A stretch of DNA of 64,000 nt, from the NCBI RefSeq assembly GCF_904846605.1, contig NZ_CAJHBI010000012.1, positions 19,249-83,248 on the forward strand. Reading direction: 5' to 3'. The notes beneath the pieces were generated by a model. That model did no database searches and was not told the DNA's origin. It saw only the letters and a program-made list of their open reading frames with translations. The first letter of the stretch is position 1; each line of letters starts with the position of its first letter. Source of the stretch: Psychrobacter sp. 72-O-c (GTDB taxonomy: Bacteria; Pseudomonadota; Gammaproteobacteria; Pseudomonadales; Moraxellaceae). Below, piece after piece: positions 38,485-48,437 of this stretch. A program made the translations under genes and the position numbers.

Positions 38485-38745
38485 ATGTTTGAGAGACAAA
38501 GACTGATAGAAAAAAAGGATGTTGGCACAGCGGACTCTTTAGAAGATGCGTGGTATGAAATGGCCTATGCTGTAGAAAGCTCATTGCATAACGCTGGTGC
38601 TAATAAACGGGACTATACTTTGATGGATTTATTCTCTCTAGCACAACCGTTTGTACTAGAGATGTGGAAAGATAATAATAAAAATATGGATTATGATAAG
38701 GCGTTTGAAAAAAAGAACAAATCACCCTCACTTAACCCTGAATAA
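38485..38745 (+). CDS. Hypothetical protein downstream of repressor, 86 aa (second copy)
   Basis: Identical to 3690..3950. Confidence 0.65.
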   Translation: MFERQRLIEKKDVGTADSLEDAWYEMAYAVESSLHNAGANKRDYTLMDLFSLAQPFVLEMWKDNNKNMDYDKAFEKKNKSPSLNPE

Positions 38746-38758
38746 ACTGATGAACTTT

Positions 38759-38971
38759 TCACAAAGTTATTAGGCTTTCTGATGCCTCACCAGTGACTTG
38801 CGAAATATCTTTAAAGATGATCTCTAACTGCTCAAGTGATAGTGGCTCGGCATTGGGTGATAGCTCGCATAACTGACCGAGCATATGAGCGTAAGCGGCT
38901 ACCCTCGCTAGTTCATCTGCCATGGCTTTGTTTCTGGTACTCATCTCAAAGGTTGTTGTATTATTAATCAT
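38759..38971 (-). CDS. Hypothetical protein, 70 aa (second copy)
   Basis: Identical to 3964..4176. Confidence 0.55.
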   Translation of the reverse strand: MINNTTTFEMSTRNKAMADELARVAAYAHMLGQLCELSPNAEPLSLEQLEIIFKDISQVTGEASESLITL

Positions 38972-39155
38972 ACTAATTGCTTTCCTAAGTTGGTTAGTTT
39001 GATTAACTTTTGTTCTGTTCTTATTATGAAGTTCAAGGCATGGCGATGAAGCGGGTGGCTCTTAAGCGTATCGCTATAGACAATTAATATAAATAATAGT
39101 GATGATGATAATTGATATTTGCTAGACTGGTGTTTTGTTTTTTGAGGATAAATAG

Positions 39156-39725
39156 ATGTTTAGAATATTTGCTTTATCAATAATGATCTCGGCTATCGCT
39201 GGATGTAGTCAGCCAGAGCCAGAAGTTATAGACATGGATGAGATGGCGGCTGAAGCAGGACTTGCGCCTGAAGATTACACGGTGCATGAGAATGGAGCGA
39301 TGGAGATTAAGTCGAAGCTGGGTGCAGCTCCAAAAGTAGAGGACGTCATCGCTGCTTTTAAAGATGAAGGTCTGCCTCTCGGTGAAATCATTATACAAAC
39401 CGCTGAAACTGATCCTAATGAGAGATTGGGAAGACCTGGAGAGTATGTTGGAAGCGCTCAATTTGAAGATACAAGAGTTGAGCAGCCAGAACCAATGTCA
39501 GAGCTTGAATTTGACGAGCCTGATCTGCCAGTTGGGGGAGTGATTGAGGTATTTGAAAGCAATAAAGACTTACAGACACGAAAACAGTATCTTGAGCAGG
39601 TTTATGAGGCAATGCCTTTAGTTAAACAATATATGTATGCTAGTGAACTCGGTTTGCTGCGTCTTGAATTCTCCTTGACTCCAGATCAGGCAAAGGAATA
39701 CGAAACTGTATTTATGTCTTTATAA
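39156..39725 (+). CDS. Putative lipoprotein moron (second copy)
   Basis: Identical to 4361..4930 (lipobox IAGC, Cys17). Confidence 0.75.
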   Translation: MFRIFALSIMISAIAGCSQPEPEVIDMDEMAAEAGLAPEDYTVHENGAMEIKSKLGAAPKVEDVIAAFKDEGLPLGEIIIQTAETDPNERLGRPGEYVGSAQFEDTRVEQPEPMSELEFDEPDLPVGGVIEVFESNKDLQTRKQYLEQVYEAMPLVKQYMYASELGLLRLEFSLTPDQAKEYETVFMSL

Positions 39726-39739
39726 AACAGGCTACTAAT

Positions 39740-39862
39740 ATGAATATAGAATCTGATAGATGGATGATACTTTGGCTTGAGCATTTCTTTGAGCATGCCC
39801 AGCCAGTTACTCAACTGCCAGCGGGGTGGTGTGTGTATTGTGAGCCAGTAGATTGGGATTAA
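39740..39862 (+). CDS. Possible 40-aa protein after the lipoprotein (second copy)
   Basis: Identical to 4945..5067. Confidence 0.4.
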   Translation: MNIESDRWMILWLEHFFEHAQPVTQLPAGWCVYCEPVDWD

Positions 39863-39870
39863 TTAACAGT

Positions 39871-39906
39871 AAAGAAAAGCCCTACTAAATAGCAGGGCTT
39901 TTCTTT
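39871..39906. terminator. Bidirectional terminator (second copy)
   Basis: Identical to 5076..5111; separates the lipoprotein transcript from the end of the tail operon. Confidence 0.85.
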
Positions 39907-40028
39907 AACTTAAATTAGGGTGCTTGGGGCTGAATCCGCACCACGATAATACGGCCGCCTTATTCGTATCTACAGTACTATAGATCTTATTTAGAGCGCT
40001 CCCAAGCAAGTATTATTATAGCATAGTG

Positions 40029-41021
40029 TTACTTTAGTGGTGCTAATAAATCAAGTTGAGATGTTAATCCGCCTGATTTGCTATAAGTATGTACTGCCTT
40101 ATCTACCGTCCATTTTAAGGCGTCGACTTCCGCCTTATATCCTTGCAACTCAATCGGGCTTTCAGTAGTAATAGCAGGGTAGGCGTAGGCTGTGGCAATA
40201 CTAAACTTAGCTTGTTGATCCTTAATACGTTTTGACTCCGCATTAGCAGCGGCATTAGCGGCCTTTTCACTCTTATACGTGCCTTTAAGTTTTTTTGTTT
40301 TACTCTTGGTGCCAGTCGTATCGACTGTCTTGCGCTTGGCGTCGTCCTTGTCCTGATAGCTTGCCGATACATTGTCATAGTCGGCCTGCCTGTCCTCAAC
40401 GCTATATCTAAACTGGTCGCCTGTCTGCCTTGTAATGACTGTTAAATCTAACGCGTGGCCACTCGCACTGACATTAGCATTAGCGGTAAATATAAGCAGC
40501 TTGCCATGCTTAATGTTTACCACTGCGCCGTACTGGTGGCATAGTCGCGTCAGTAGATTAATATCGGACTCATCTGTCTGGTCAATGTGGCCGACATCGA
40601 TAGTGACCAGCTCTGGCTTGATAGACAACGCTAATTGTTGACGCTTAGCGACTGTATTTGCAATCTCGCCTAGCGTCTTATTGTGATAAGACTCGCTGTG
40701 TCCTGACTTAAGTGATGATTTAAAGTCAGCAGACTTGGCCCTGATACTGATAGTATCGGGCGACCCTGACCACTCGCTACTGTCTACGACATACGTGCCC
40801 ATATCATGAATACCGGCATCCGTATAACCCATCCAACATTGTAGTATCACGCCACGTTTGGGTAGCTCCAATGCGCCATCGTGATCGTCTAATGTCAATG
40901 ATAACTCGTCGGCGTCCATGTTCTTATTATCAGTGATAGACAGCGTCATAAGACGTGCCATGACTTGATCGTTTAATGGCTGGTCATCAGCGGTGAGCTG
41001 AAGTACAGGTGTGCGTATCAT
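40029..41021 (-). CDS. D: Baseplate hub gpD (second copy)
   Basis: Identical to 5234..6226. Confidence 0.9.
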   Translation of the reverse strand: MIRTPVLQLTADDQPLNDQVMARLMTLSITDNKNMDADELSLTLDDHDGALELPKRGVILQCWMGYTDAGIHDMGTYVVDSSEWSGSPDTISIRAKSADFKSSLKSGHSESYHNKTLGEIANTVAKRQQLALSIKPELVTIDVGHIDQTDESDINLLTRLCHQYGAVVNIKHGKLLIFTANANVSASGHALDLTVITRQTGDQFRYSVEDRQADYDNVSASYQDKDDAKRKTVDTTGTKSKTKKLKGTYKSEKAANAAANAESKRIKDQQAKFSIATAYAYPAITTESPIELQGYKAEVDALKWTVDKAVHTYSKSGGLTSQLDLLAPLK

Positions 41022-41458
41022 CGCTGGACCCCTTCTGGCTGGTATTCAGCAGCGACAACTTTGTCGGCTTGGACACGGTCATCATCGACACGGGTTAACT
41101 TCATCATACCGTCAATCTTACGTGCCACGCCTCTATTCGTGATATGACTGCGGGTCTCGTCTATAGCCGTAATGACAAAGACACCATACAGATAACCGCT
41201 ACCATCGAGCAGCACATAACCGCTACCACTGTCTGCCATCTCTGACAAATCATCGATGGACTGACGGTCGCCAAAGCCGTGTGATTGATAGATAAGAAAA
41301 GGGATAGTGATTGTCTCTTCTCCCACTCCGGTGAACTGATGTTGATCGCGGCCTTGTGCAATACTATTGCTCCCATACGACCATGAGCGGCTACGTTGTA
41401 GCTCGCTAAAAGTCATAGTGTCCACACTAAAGATAAATTGTCCGAGGGCTAAAAGCAT
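41018..41458 (-). CDS. U: Tail terminator gpU (second copy)
   Basis: Identical to 6223..6663. Confidence 0.9.
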   Translation of the reverse strand: MLLALGQFIFSVDTMTFSELQRSRSWSYGSNSIAQGRDQHQFTGVGEETITIPFLIYQSHGFGDRQSIDDLSEMADSGSGYVLLDGSGYLYGVFVITAIDETRSHITNRGVARKIDGMMKLTRVDDDRVQADKVVAAEYQPEGVQR

Positions 41459-44193
41459 TACCATTGCTCCGCTAAGTCATACATGGCTGTGTTGTTGTTA
41501 CTTTGGCTGCGCTGCTGCTTGGCTAAAGTGGCGGCTACTAGGTCAGCAATCTGCTGCTCTGACTGATTTGGCTGGGCATTGATAGTAAAGTTATAGTTGA
41601 TTGTCGCTGGTTGACCTTGACCACCAGCGCCATTCATTGCTGATGCGCTGATCGGCTTGCGATTGTCAAAGCGGATCTCGCTGGTGTCCATGGCATCGCG
41701 TAAGCTGTTGCTCGTCTGTAGCATGGCATTGACTGGGCTATTATTACTCAGTATGCCGTTCGTAATTCCATCTGGAATATAGCCACCATATTTAGTAAAT
41801 ACTTTGCTAGGGCTGTTGCTATTAATACCTTTGACGCCTGTAAAGGCAGACTTGACACGATTAGCTACATTAAGAATAGCATCCACGACAGCTTGCGCTT
41901 TACCGATAATACCATTTTTTAAGCCATCCATAATATCACCGCCCATAGCTGACATACGAGCAGGCAGACCTGCTAGGAAGGCCATCATACGTGATGGTAT
42001 ACCTGCCACGTAATTAACAGCTATGCCACCATACACCATGACCATACCTGCAAATGTACCGATCGCTGTACCAATAGTGGTAAAGCCTAATGCTAGTGCG
42101 CCGACTAGTCCAGCAACCACTTGAGCAATTAGACTGACAATCGTACCCAATATATAGCCAAACTGACTGCCATTGGCTGTAGCCGTAGCCAGTTGCGCAT
42201 CAGTGGCTTGAAATGGTGCGATGAGTGAAGCTAGGGCTGTGCCAAGCCAAGCAATACCTGTAATGATTATATCCAATACAGGACGTAACGGCTCAAATGT
42301 ACTTGATAACATAGAGCCTAGACTATCGAATGTCGCTTGAAGCGGTGCTATGCCTGTTAGGAAACCATCCCACATTCCTGTAAAGAATGCTTTGATTGGT
42401 TGCCAGTACTTCATAATAAGCAAGGCGCCCACAGCAATAGCAAGTATTGCCCAACCAATAGGCGATGTCAGCAATGCTACTGATAGCTGCCCTATTGCTC
42501 CAATCAGAAATGGCAGAGATTGTCGTGCTAAAAACCAAAAGGTTCTAGCAAATAATTTGCTAAACCATAATAAAGCCTTGCCCATCAGTCTGAACTTGCC
42601 CCAAAATGATATTCCAAGCTTGGCTAGTATGGCGTTGAATATCATTATCGTTGCACCAAATTTAATAAAACTTGCGGCCATACTAAAGAATGTACCAAAC
42701 ATTAATGCTGCACCGTATTTAACTGCCCAGATTGCAGCATTGATCTTAATAAACTTTACTACCAAGGAGGCTATGGTTTTGACCAGTTCAGGGTTCTCTT
42801 TTACCCATTTGCTAATCCTATCTACTAAGTCAGTAATATTAGTTACTAAGGCCTTAATTTCTGGCGTAAATACTTCTACGACTGTTACCATAGCTGATGT
42901 AAACGTGCCTTTAGCAGCATCCCATAAATTAGCAAGTGTCCCTAATTGTGCGTTGACTCTTTGTTGAAGACTTGCTTGGACTGCCATCTGCTTAACAGTT
43001 TGATCGTAACCTGCTTGGCCTTTATTGATAAGAATATTTAATGCAGTTAAGTTCTCTTTATCTGTTCCATACAGCGTTTCAATCACTTTGGTACGCTGTT
43101 GCGAGTTGAGTGTTGATAGTTTATCCATTTGTTTATAGAAGTTCTCTATACCGCCAAACTCACCTTTACCATCAGTAAAGTCCATTGATATATCGATGCC
43201 ATAATCTTTTTTTAGACTGTCTAGCTTATCACCGACATCCAAACTTAGTGAGCGTGAAAAAATCTTACTCATAGCATTACCTGCTGACCCACCTTCAGTC
43301 ATACCGGAATTGCCTAGCATAGTTAAGAATGGTGATAGGGCTTTGATACCTTTAGCGCCTTCCATTCGTAATACTTTCATACCAGGGGAGAGTCCGACAA
43401 AGGCCTGTTTAATCCACTCTGGATCTAAGCCGGTATGATGAATACGCTGAACAATATCCATGAACTCCATCATGTCTTTGGACGCTACGTTGGTCGCATC
43501 TGATAATTGAGCAACGAACTTTGCCGAATCACCAAACTCCATCTTCATGATGATGCCGATTTGCCCAGCTGCTTCGCCAACGCCGTCCAGTATTCGCTCT
43601 GCTGATATGTTTTCTTTAATCAGTACGTCAAACATATTTTGAAAGTCAGAAATGGACCCTGGTAACTTTTTGCCCATATTACCAGCAAGCTCAGTCAGCT
43701 CATCAAAACCATCGGCAATCTTACCCGTAGAGTCCATCATAGAAACTTTTAGATTAGTCGTCGCTGCCTCAGCATCCATAAAGGCTTTAATGGGTATGGA
43801 CGCTAATGCTGCTATACCGCCTACAACTAAAGCATTGTTTACGACTTGCTGTCGCATCTGTCTGCGCGTATCCGCGAAACCACGAGCCAAACTATCAGTC
43901 TTACGCTGTACAGCGGTTACGCCCTTTAAGACTAAAGCAAAGTCGCCTACCAACCCTCTTGCGTGCTGTCGAGCCGTTGTCAATAAACTGTTAGTACGGC
44001 CAAGCGGCTGATTAACTTTATTTAGTCCTGTGCGATCAACCTGCGCGAGACTGTCATTGAAAGCATCGACAGTACGTGTAGCCCGCTCGAACGACTTCGA
44101 CATTTTGTCTGATCTATCGATAATGCCCCGTAATGGCCCACTAATATCATCAATGAGCTTGAGTGTTGCCGATAGATCTAAGTTGCCTGCCAT
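41458..44193 (-). CDS. T: Tape measure gpT (second copy)
   Basis: Identical to 6663..9398. Confidence 0.93.
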   Translation of the reverse strand: MAGNLDLSATLKLIDDISGPLRGIIDRSDKMSKSFERATRTVDAFNDSLAQVDRTGLNKVNQPLGRTNSLLTTARQHARGLVGDFALVLKGVTAVQRKTDSLARGFADTRRQMRQQVVNNALVVGGIAALASIPIKAFMDAEAATTNLKVSMMDSTGKIADGFDELTELAGNMGKKLPGSISDFQNMFDVLIKENISAERILDGVGEAAGQIGIIMKMEFGDSAKFVAQLSDATNVASKDMMEFMDIVQRIHHTGLDPEWIKQAFVGLSPGMKVLRMEGAKGIKALSPFLTMLGNSGMTEGGSAGNAMSKIFSRSLSLDVGDKLDSLKKDYGIDISMDFTDGKGEFGGIENFYKQMDKLSTLNSQQRTKVIETLYGTDKENLTALNILINKGQAGYDQTVKQMAVQASLQQRVNAQLGTLANLWDAAKGTFTSAMVTVVEVFTPEIKALVTNITDLVDRISKWVKENPELVKTIASLVVKFIKINAAIWAVKYGAALMFGTFFSMAASFIKFGATIMIFNAILAKLGISFWGKFRLMGKALLWFSKLFARTFWFLARQSLPFLIGAIGQLSVALLTSPIGWAILAIAVGALLIMKYWQPIKAFFTGMWDGFLTGIAPLQATFDSLGSMLSSTFEPLRPVLDIIITGIAWLGTALASLIAPFQATDAQLATATANGSQFGYILGTIVSLIAQVVAGLVGALALGFTTIGTAIGTFAGMVMVYGGIAVNYVAGIPSRMMAFLAGLPARMSAMGGDIMDGLKNGIIGKAQAVVDAILNVANRVKSAFTGVKGINSNSPSKVFTKYGGYIPDGITNGILSNNSPVNAMLQTSNSLRDAMDTSEIRFDNRKPISASAMNGAGGQGQPATINYNFTINAQPNQSEQQIADLVAATLAKQQRSQSNNNTAMYDLAEQW

Positions 44194-44217
44194 GTTATCC
44201 GCCTAATTAATTATCCG

Positions 44218-44502
44218 CTATTCGTTATTTTCGTTTTGCGATGCCTTGTAACATTCGGATGTCATTGACGTGCATATCAGCGACTCTTGCCAGGTCTGTA
44301 ATTGAGCTGCTACAGTCTTTGAGTAGCTGTCCGCTGGTAGTGGCGTACTCAACTCTAAACTGGGCGTCGGTGGCGGCGTTGGCACTGAGTCGGTCGATAG
44401 TCTGTGACAGCCGCTCATTAGCAGCGACAGTATTAGCAGCGTCAATAGCATTAGATTTTTCACGCTTCTTGGCATCGTTAATAGCTGCAATGGTTTGGTC
44501 AT
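44218..44502 (-). CDS. Rz1-like outer-membrane spanin (second copy)
   Basis: Identical to 9423..9707, nested in the Rz-like gene. Confidence 0.75.
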   Translation of the reverse strand: MTKPLQLLTMPRSVKNLMLLTLLILSLLMSGCHRLSTDSVPTPPPTPSLELSTPLPADSYSKTVAAQLQTWQESLICTSMTSECYKASQNENNE

Positions 44503-44719
44503 AACTTTCTTTCTCCAGCTTACGCGCTCGTACTTCATAATTTGCACGCTCAGTAGTTAATGTCAGCGCGTGTTCAGTCTTTATATATTCAACTTCAGCG
44601 TTAGCCTGCTTGACTTGCAAAAACAAAATGATACAAGCAGCTATGACGATCAACAGCAATGCTAATAGTGCGCCGATAATTATTTCTCTCCAAAACTTGA
44701 GCGCTAAAAACATCTCCAT
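44225..44719 (-). CDS. Rz-like inner-membrane spanin (second copy)
   Basis: Identical to 9430..9924. Confidence 0.8.
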   Translation of the reverse strand: MEMFLALKFWREIIIGALLALLLIVIAACIILFLQVKQANAEVEYIKTEHALTLTTERANYEVRARKLEKESYDQTIAAINDAKKREKSNAIDAANTVAANERLSQTIDRLSANAATDAQFRVEYATTSGQLLKDCSSSITDLARVADMHVNDIRMLQGIAKRK

Positions 44720-44732
44720 AAAGCCCTACCTA

Positions 44733-45388
44733 TTATTTATCTGACTCGCTACGTTTACGTGCCTTGTCATGCCAATCCATCAACTCATCCACATCCATGT
44801 CTTCGCAGTCTGACGGTCGCCAATGAAACACGACCGCTAGATCCGCAATGACATCATCTACGCAGTGAGGGACGCCTCGGCTTTGGCGCTCTCGGCCTCG
44901 GCTCGTGCCTTCTTGCGCTGATCCGCTGAAGCGAAAAAACCAACCACCGCTGTACTGATGCTGAGAAAGTCAGAAGGATCCAAGTTAGCGACTTCGTGTT
45001 CAGCGAGTGGTGGTGTGCTGACACGAGGGACTAGCTTGATAACGGTATCCACATCTAGCTTGAGCAAGTCAGATAGCGATAGGCCGCGTAGTGCACCGGT
45101 CTTAGGCTTGTTGATATTGACTTCGTTAATGGTTAGGTCACCGCGAACGATAGGGTTGTCAAATTTAACCGTTTCGATATCAGGATTGCTGGGCATTGGG
45201 GGTGGGGTAGACTTTGATTGTGGAGCTTCACTGCGAATTCGTGCCATTTCTATGGCTTCAATTTCTTCGTATGACAAATGAGGGTTGTCTTTTAAAGCTT
45301 TAGCAGCTTCAGGTGATAATGTTGCACTATTAAAAATTGGGGCTGCTTCACCTGTAGCTATGGCTTCTACTGCGTCTTTTTTGCTCAT
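44733..45388 (-). CDS. E: Tail assembly chaperone E+E' by -1 frameshift (second copy)
   Basis: Identical to 9938..10593; E alone is 44858..45388 and the slippery T TTT TTC is at 44933..44939. Confidence 0.85.
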
Positions 45389-45588
45389 AATAATTGTCCT
45401 GGTATGTGTAATTTATTGGGTAACTTTTTAGGTAAAGAGGGTGTTAAAAATTTGGCCATGTTTGGATGATAGTGACTCTCTTTAAATATAAGGCACTACC
45501 TGCCGATCGTCGCCTTGGTTAAGTCATCACCTTACCAACTAGCTAATCGAAACCTGTTATCCAAACGCAGATGATTGGCCAATGCGGT

Positions 45589-46104
45589 TTATAAGCCTAA
45601 CTGAGCGTTAATCTCACCGGTCATGTCTTTACCGGCGACGATAAAGATGCCATTGACGAAGTCGATCTCAAGCAAGGTAACGCCATCGTCTACAATCTTG
45701 AGATAAGTGACGCTGTATGTCAGTTCGTGCTCGTTGATACTGCCAAGCTCAAGCTCACCTAATGGTAGGTTGGTGACTGAGCCACGCATATACACATCGC
45801 GCACAACATGGGTGCAAGTGTCTTGACGCTCATACGCACCAATGTAGCGGATGGGCAGCGCGTCAACACCGCAATAAGCAAGCTGGGTAATATGACGGGC
45901 ATCGACACCCGTGTAAGTCACCGTTGACTCCATGGCCTCAAAACCCATGTCCAACTTGATGTCGCCGATCATACCAGCGGCGCGATAGTCTTCTGTTTTC
46001 TTCACAATCTCTGGCAGTGTAATGGTCTTGGCTGTACCCGCGTAGCTGTCACCATCGACGCGGACGTTAAAGTTTTTTAGTACTGCAGGCAGTTGCTTAG
46101 CCAT
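45589..46104 (-). CDS. FII: Tail tube gpFII (second copy)
   Basis: Identical to 10794..11309. Confidence 0.93.
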   Translation of the reverse strand: MAKQLPAVLKNFNVRVDGDSYAGTAKTITLPEIVKKTEDYRAAGMIGDIKLDMGFEAMESTVTYTGVDARHITQLAYCGVDALPIRYIGAYERQDTCTHVVRDVYMRGSVTNLPLGELELGSINEHELTYSVTYLKIVDDGVTLLEIDFVNGIFIVAGKDMTGEINAQLGL

Positions 46105-46132
46105 AATAGATGTCCTTTTAAGTTATTTAAGC

Positions 46133-46732
46133 TTAAGCGCCTTGTGCGATGAGCTTGCCAAAGTCGACTAGATAGCGGTCGGTAATGCGCTGATTGAGCT
46201 GGAGGTTTTCAAGCGTGGGCACTGGGGTGTAGTCATAATCAATGACCAGTAGGCCTTGGCTTAAATCTTGTTCATTGTTCTGCGCGTCGTTATACCAGCA
46301 GCTTGCACCGATAAGCCAGCCTTTGGCCACAGTAGCGCGTAGCTTGGCATTGATTGAGTCGATAATATCGCGCACCAGTACCGGCGTTAGCGGTTGATCA
46401 ATGAAGGGGAAGCAGCCATTGATAATAGTGTCAAGTAGCCACTGCGCTGTAAGCGTGCCGGTCTCAAAGGCAAAGCGCGGATCTGCTGAGCAAGTACGGT
46501 TGCCCCAAAAGCGGAAGCCTTCGTGCTGAATCACCGAGGTGACATCATTCGCATTTAGGTAGCCGACTTCAGTGTTGGGGTCTTCCAAATCCCAAGTGCG
46601 TGGATGGACGATACCGCCCACGCCAGGGACAGGGACGTTAGAGATGGATTTGGTAAAGCTTGCAGGGTACTTTTCATCGATTAGGCAGCGCATTGCAAGT
46701 GCGGTGGCGATGATGGGTTTTAGTTGGGTCAT
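46133..46732 (-). CDS. FI: Tail sheath gpFI, C-terminal half (second copy)
   Basis: Identical to 11338..11937, again with the ATGA overlap with the RT. Confidence 0.92.
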   Translation of the reverse strand: MTQLKPIIATALAMRCLIDEKYPASFTKSISNVPVPGVGGIVHPRTWDLEDPNTEVGYLNANDVTSVIQHEGFRFWGNRTCSADPRFAFETGTLTAQWLLDTIINGCFPFIDQPLTPVLVRDIIDSINAKLRATVAKGWLIGASCWYNDAQNNEQDLSQGLLVIDYDYTPVPTLENLQLNQRITDRYLVDFGKLIAQGA

Positions 46733-47751
46733 AGATTGCTCCTTTTGGGGTGATGTCTCTGATGATACGTTTTTGGTAGCTGACGATATAAGTCAGGATT
46801 TTCTTGCGCTGCGTAATTTAGCAAATGCTGCAACGACCGCGTTTTTGACGCATGAGCTAAATGTGATATAAACGAGTCAAGCTTGTTATTTCTTACCGCC
46901 TTTCTTGACTTGTATAAACTATATTTTCTGATAAATCTAGCCGACCGCCATGTCCTGTAACCGCAGAAGTTAGCGCCTTTACGCGTGTTCGCAATCGTCG
47001 ACCTTGATAGCGTTAGTTTCAACTCGTTATTCACAAAGTCTGTTATCTTCGCCCTGTAGTCCAGTGCTTCGTCGCGGGTCAAACCGAACAACAAAAAATC
47101 ATCAACATATCGGCAATATCCAGCGCGTGGTTGTAATTCTCTTTTAACGTAATGATCTAAAGGGTTCATATAAATTAACGCGTACATCTGAGACAACAAA
47201 TTGCCGATTGGTATACCAGTAGGCTCTTGGTACTCAGCAAACATCATCATTAAATTCACAAGCTTTTTATCTTTAATCTTTTTCTCAATTAAGCGTCTAA
47301 GCGTAGGGCGGTCAATGCTATAAAAGAACTTTTTAATATCCAGCTGTAATGTATATGTGCCTTGACCTGCTCGTCTAAGTGCTTGCTGTGTGTAGTCCGC
47401 CGCTTTATGTGTACCCAGTCCGACTCTGCACGCAAAAGACTGTTCGATAAATGTCTTTTCAAATACAGGCATAGCCTTAGCGTATACAGCGTGTTGAACC
47501 ACGCAGTCTCTAAACGCTGGGGCATAGATATCCCTCTGTTTTGGTTCATAAATCGTAAACTTAAAATAAGGTCTTGGTTTATAAGTGCCCGTCATTAGCT
47601 GGTTGTTTAGTGCGGATAACTCAGTTGCCAATTTCTTTTCAAATTCAAAACAACCGCGTCTGCCGCTTTTGCTTTTCTTAGCGTCTAAAAACCCTTGGTA
47701 CAAGGAGTCTTTTGAGACGGTAGATTCATATAGGTTGCCCACTCTTTTCAT
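46729..47751 (-). CDS. DGR reverse transcriptase (second copy)
   Basis: Identical to 11934..12956; YVDD and the GIPIGNLLSQ signature are intact. Confidence 0.95.
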   Translation of the reverse strand: MKRVGNLYESTVSKDSLYQGFLDAKKSKSGRRGCFEFEKKLATELSALNNQLMTGTYKPRPYFKFTIYEPKQRDIYAPAFRDCVVQHAVYAKAMPVFEKTFIEQSFACRVGLGTHKAADYTQQALRRAGQGTYTLQLDIKKFFYSIDRPTLRRLIEKKIKDKKLVNLMMMFAEYQEPTGIPIGNLLSQMYALIYMNPLDHYVKRELQPRAGYCRYVDDFLLFGLTRDEALDYRAKITDFVNNELKLTLSRSTIANTRKGANFCGYRTWRSARFIRKYSLYKSRKAVRNNKLDSFISHLAHASKTRSLQHLLNYAAQENPDLYRQLPKTYHQRHHPKRSNL

Positions 47752-47889
47752 AAATATCCTTAAAAAAGATAACGTGCCTGACTTTCGATTTATCTACTAG
47801 AAATGCACGCTTATTCCGATTTCGCTTACAGCAGGAAAACGTCTCCCTTGGCACCAGACGACAACGTGTCGTTTGAGGTGATGCCGAGT

Positions 47890-48003
47890 CCGCCCGCACA
47901 CCAACGTTGTTGTTGCTATTCGTACGAGAATTATTGAAGTTGATGTTCCACACGCCCGCAAGCGCGCTGTTATTCCAATTGCCACCCGCAAGCGGGCACA
48001 TAT
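47890..48003 (-). repeat. DGR template repeat (second copy)
   Basis: Identical to 13095..13208, including the two CTTG tetraloop positions. The spacer hairpin recurs at 47858..47872. Confidence 0.95.
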
Positions 48004-48028
48004 TAAGACGCTTCCCTTTTTTACTTTG

Positions 48029-48412
48029 TTACTGCTTAACTGACTTTATCCAACCGCCAATAATCTGGCCGATTTCATCAATTCTCAGTGATATCGCTAG
48101 ATACCTTTTTGTATTGAGTTTTTCAGTCGATGTTTTCTCGGTTTTTGGATGACCAAAATAGCCTAGCTCAAAAGCCAATCTAACCTGCATCCTTAGCTGT
48201 TCATGTCTAATATCTAAATTGGTCAAAGTCGTTTTCTTGTGATATCTCTTTTGCGCCTCTATGACATAATCGTACATCTCATAAGCTGTGTTTCTTATCC
48301 GCAGTGCCAAGCCATTTTTTTCATGACTTGGAAAGTGATTCAGATAGATATTCAACAACTTCATAGTCAGTACAAACTTACGATCAAGATTGGCTTCACT
48401 ATCTACTGCCAT
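48029..48412 (-). CDS. avd: DGR accessory protein Avd (second copy)
   Basis: Identical to 13234..13617. Confidence 0.92.
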   Translation of the reverse strand: MAVDSEANLDRKFVLTMKLLNIYLNHFPSHEKNGLALRIRNTAYEMYDYVIEAQKRYHKKTTLTNLDIRHEQLRMQVRLAFELGYFGHPKTEKTSTEKLNTKRYLAISLRIDEIGQIIGGWIKSVKQ

Positions 48413-48437
48413 TTCAAACTCCTTCGCTATCGCTCAG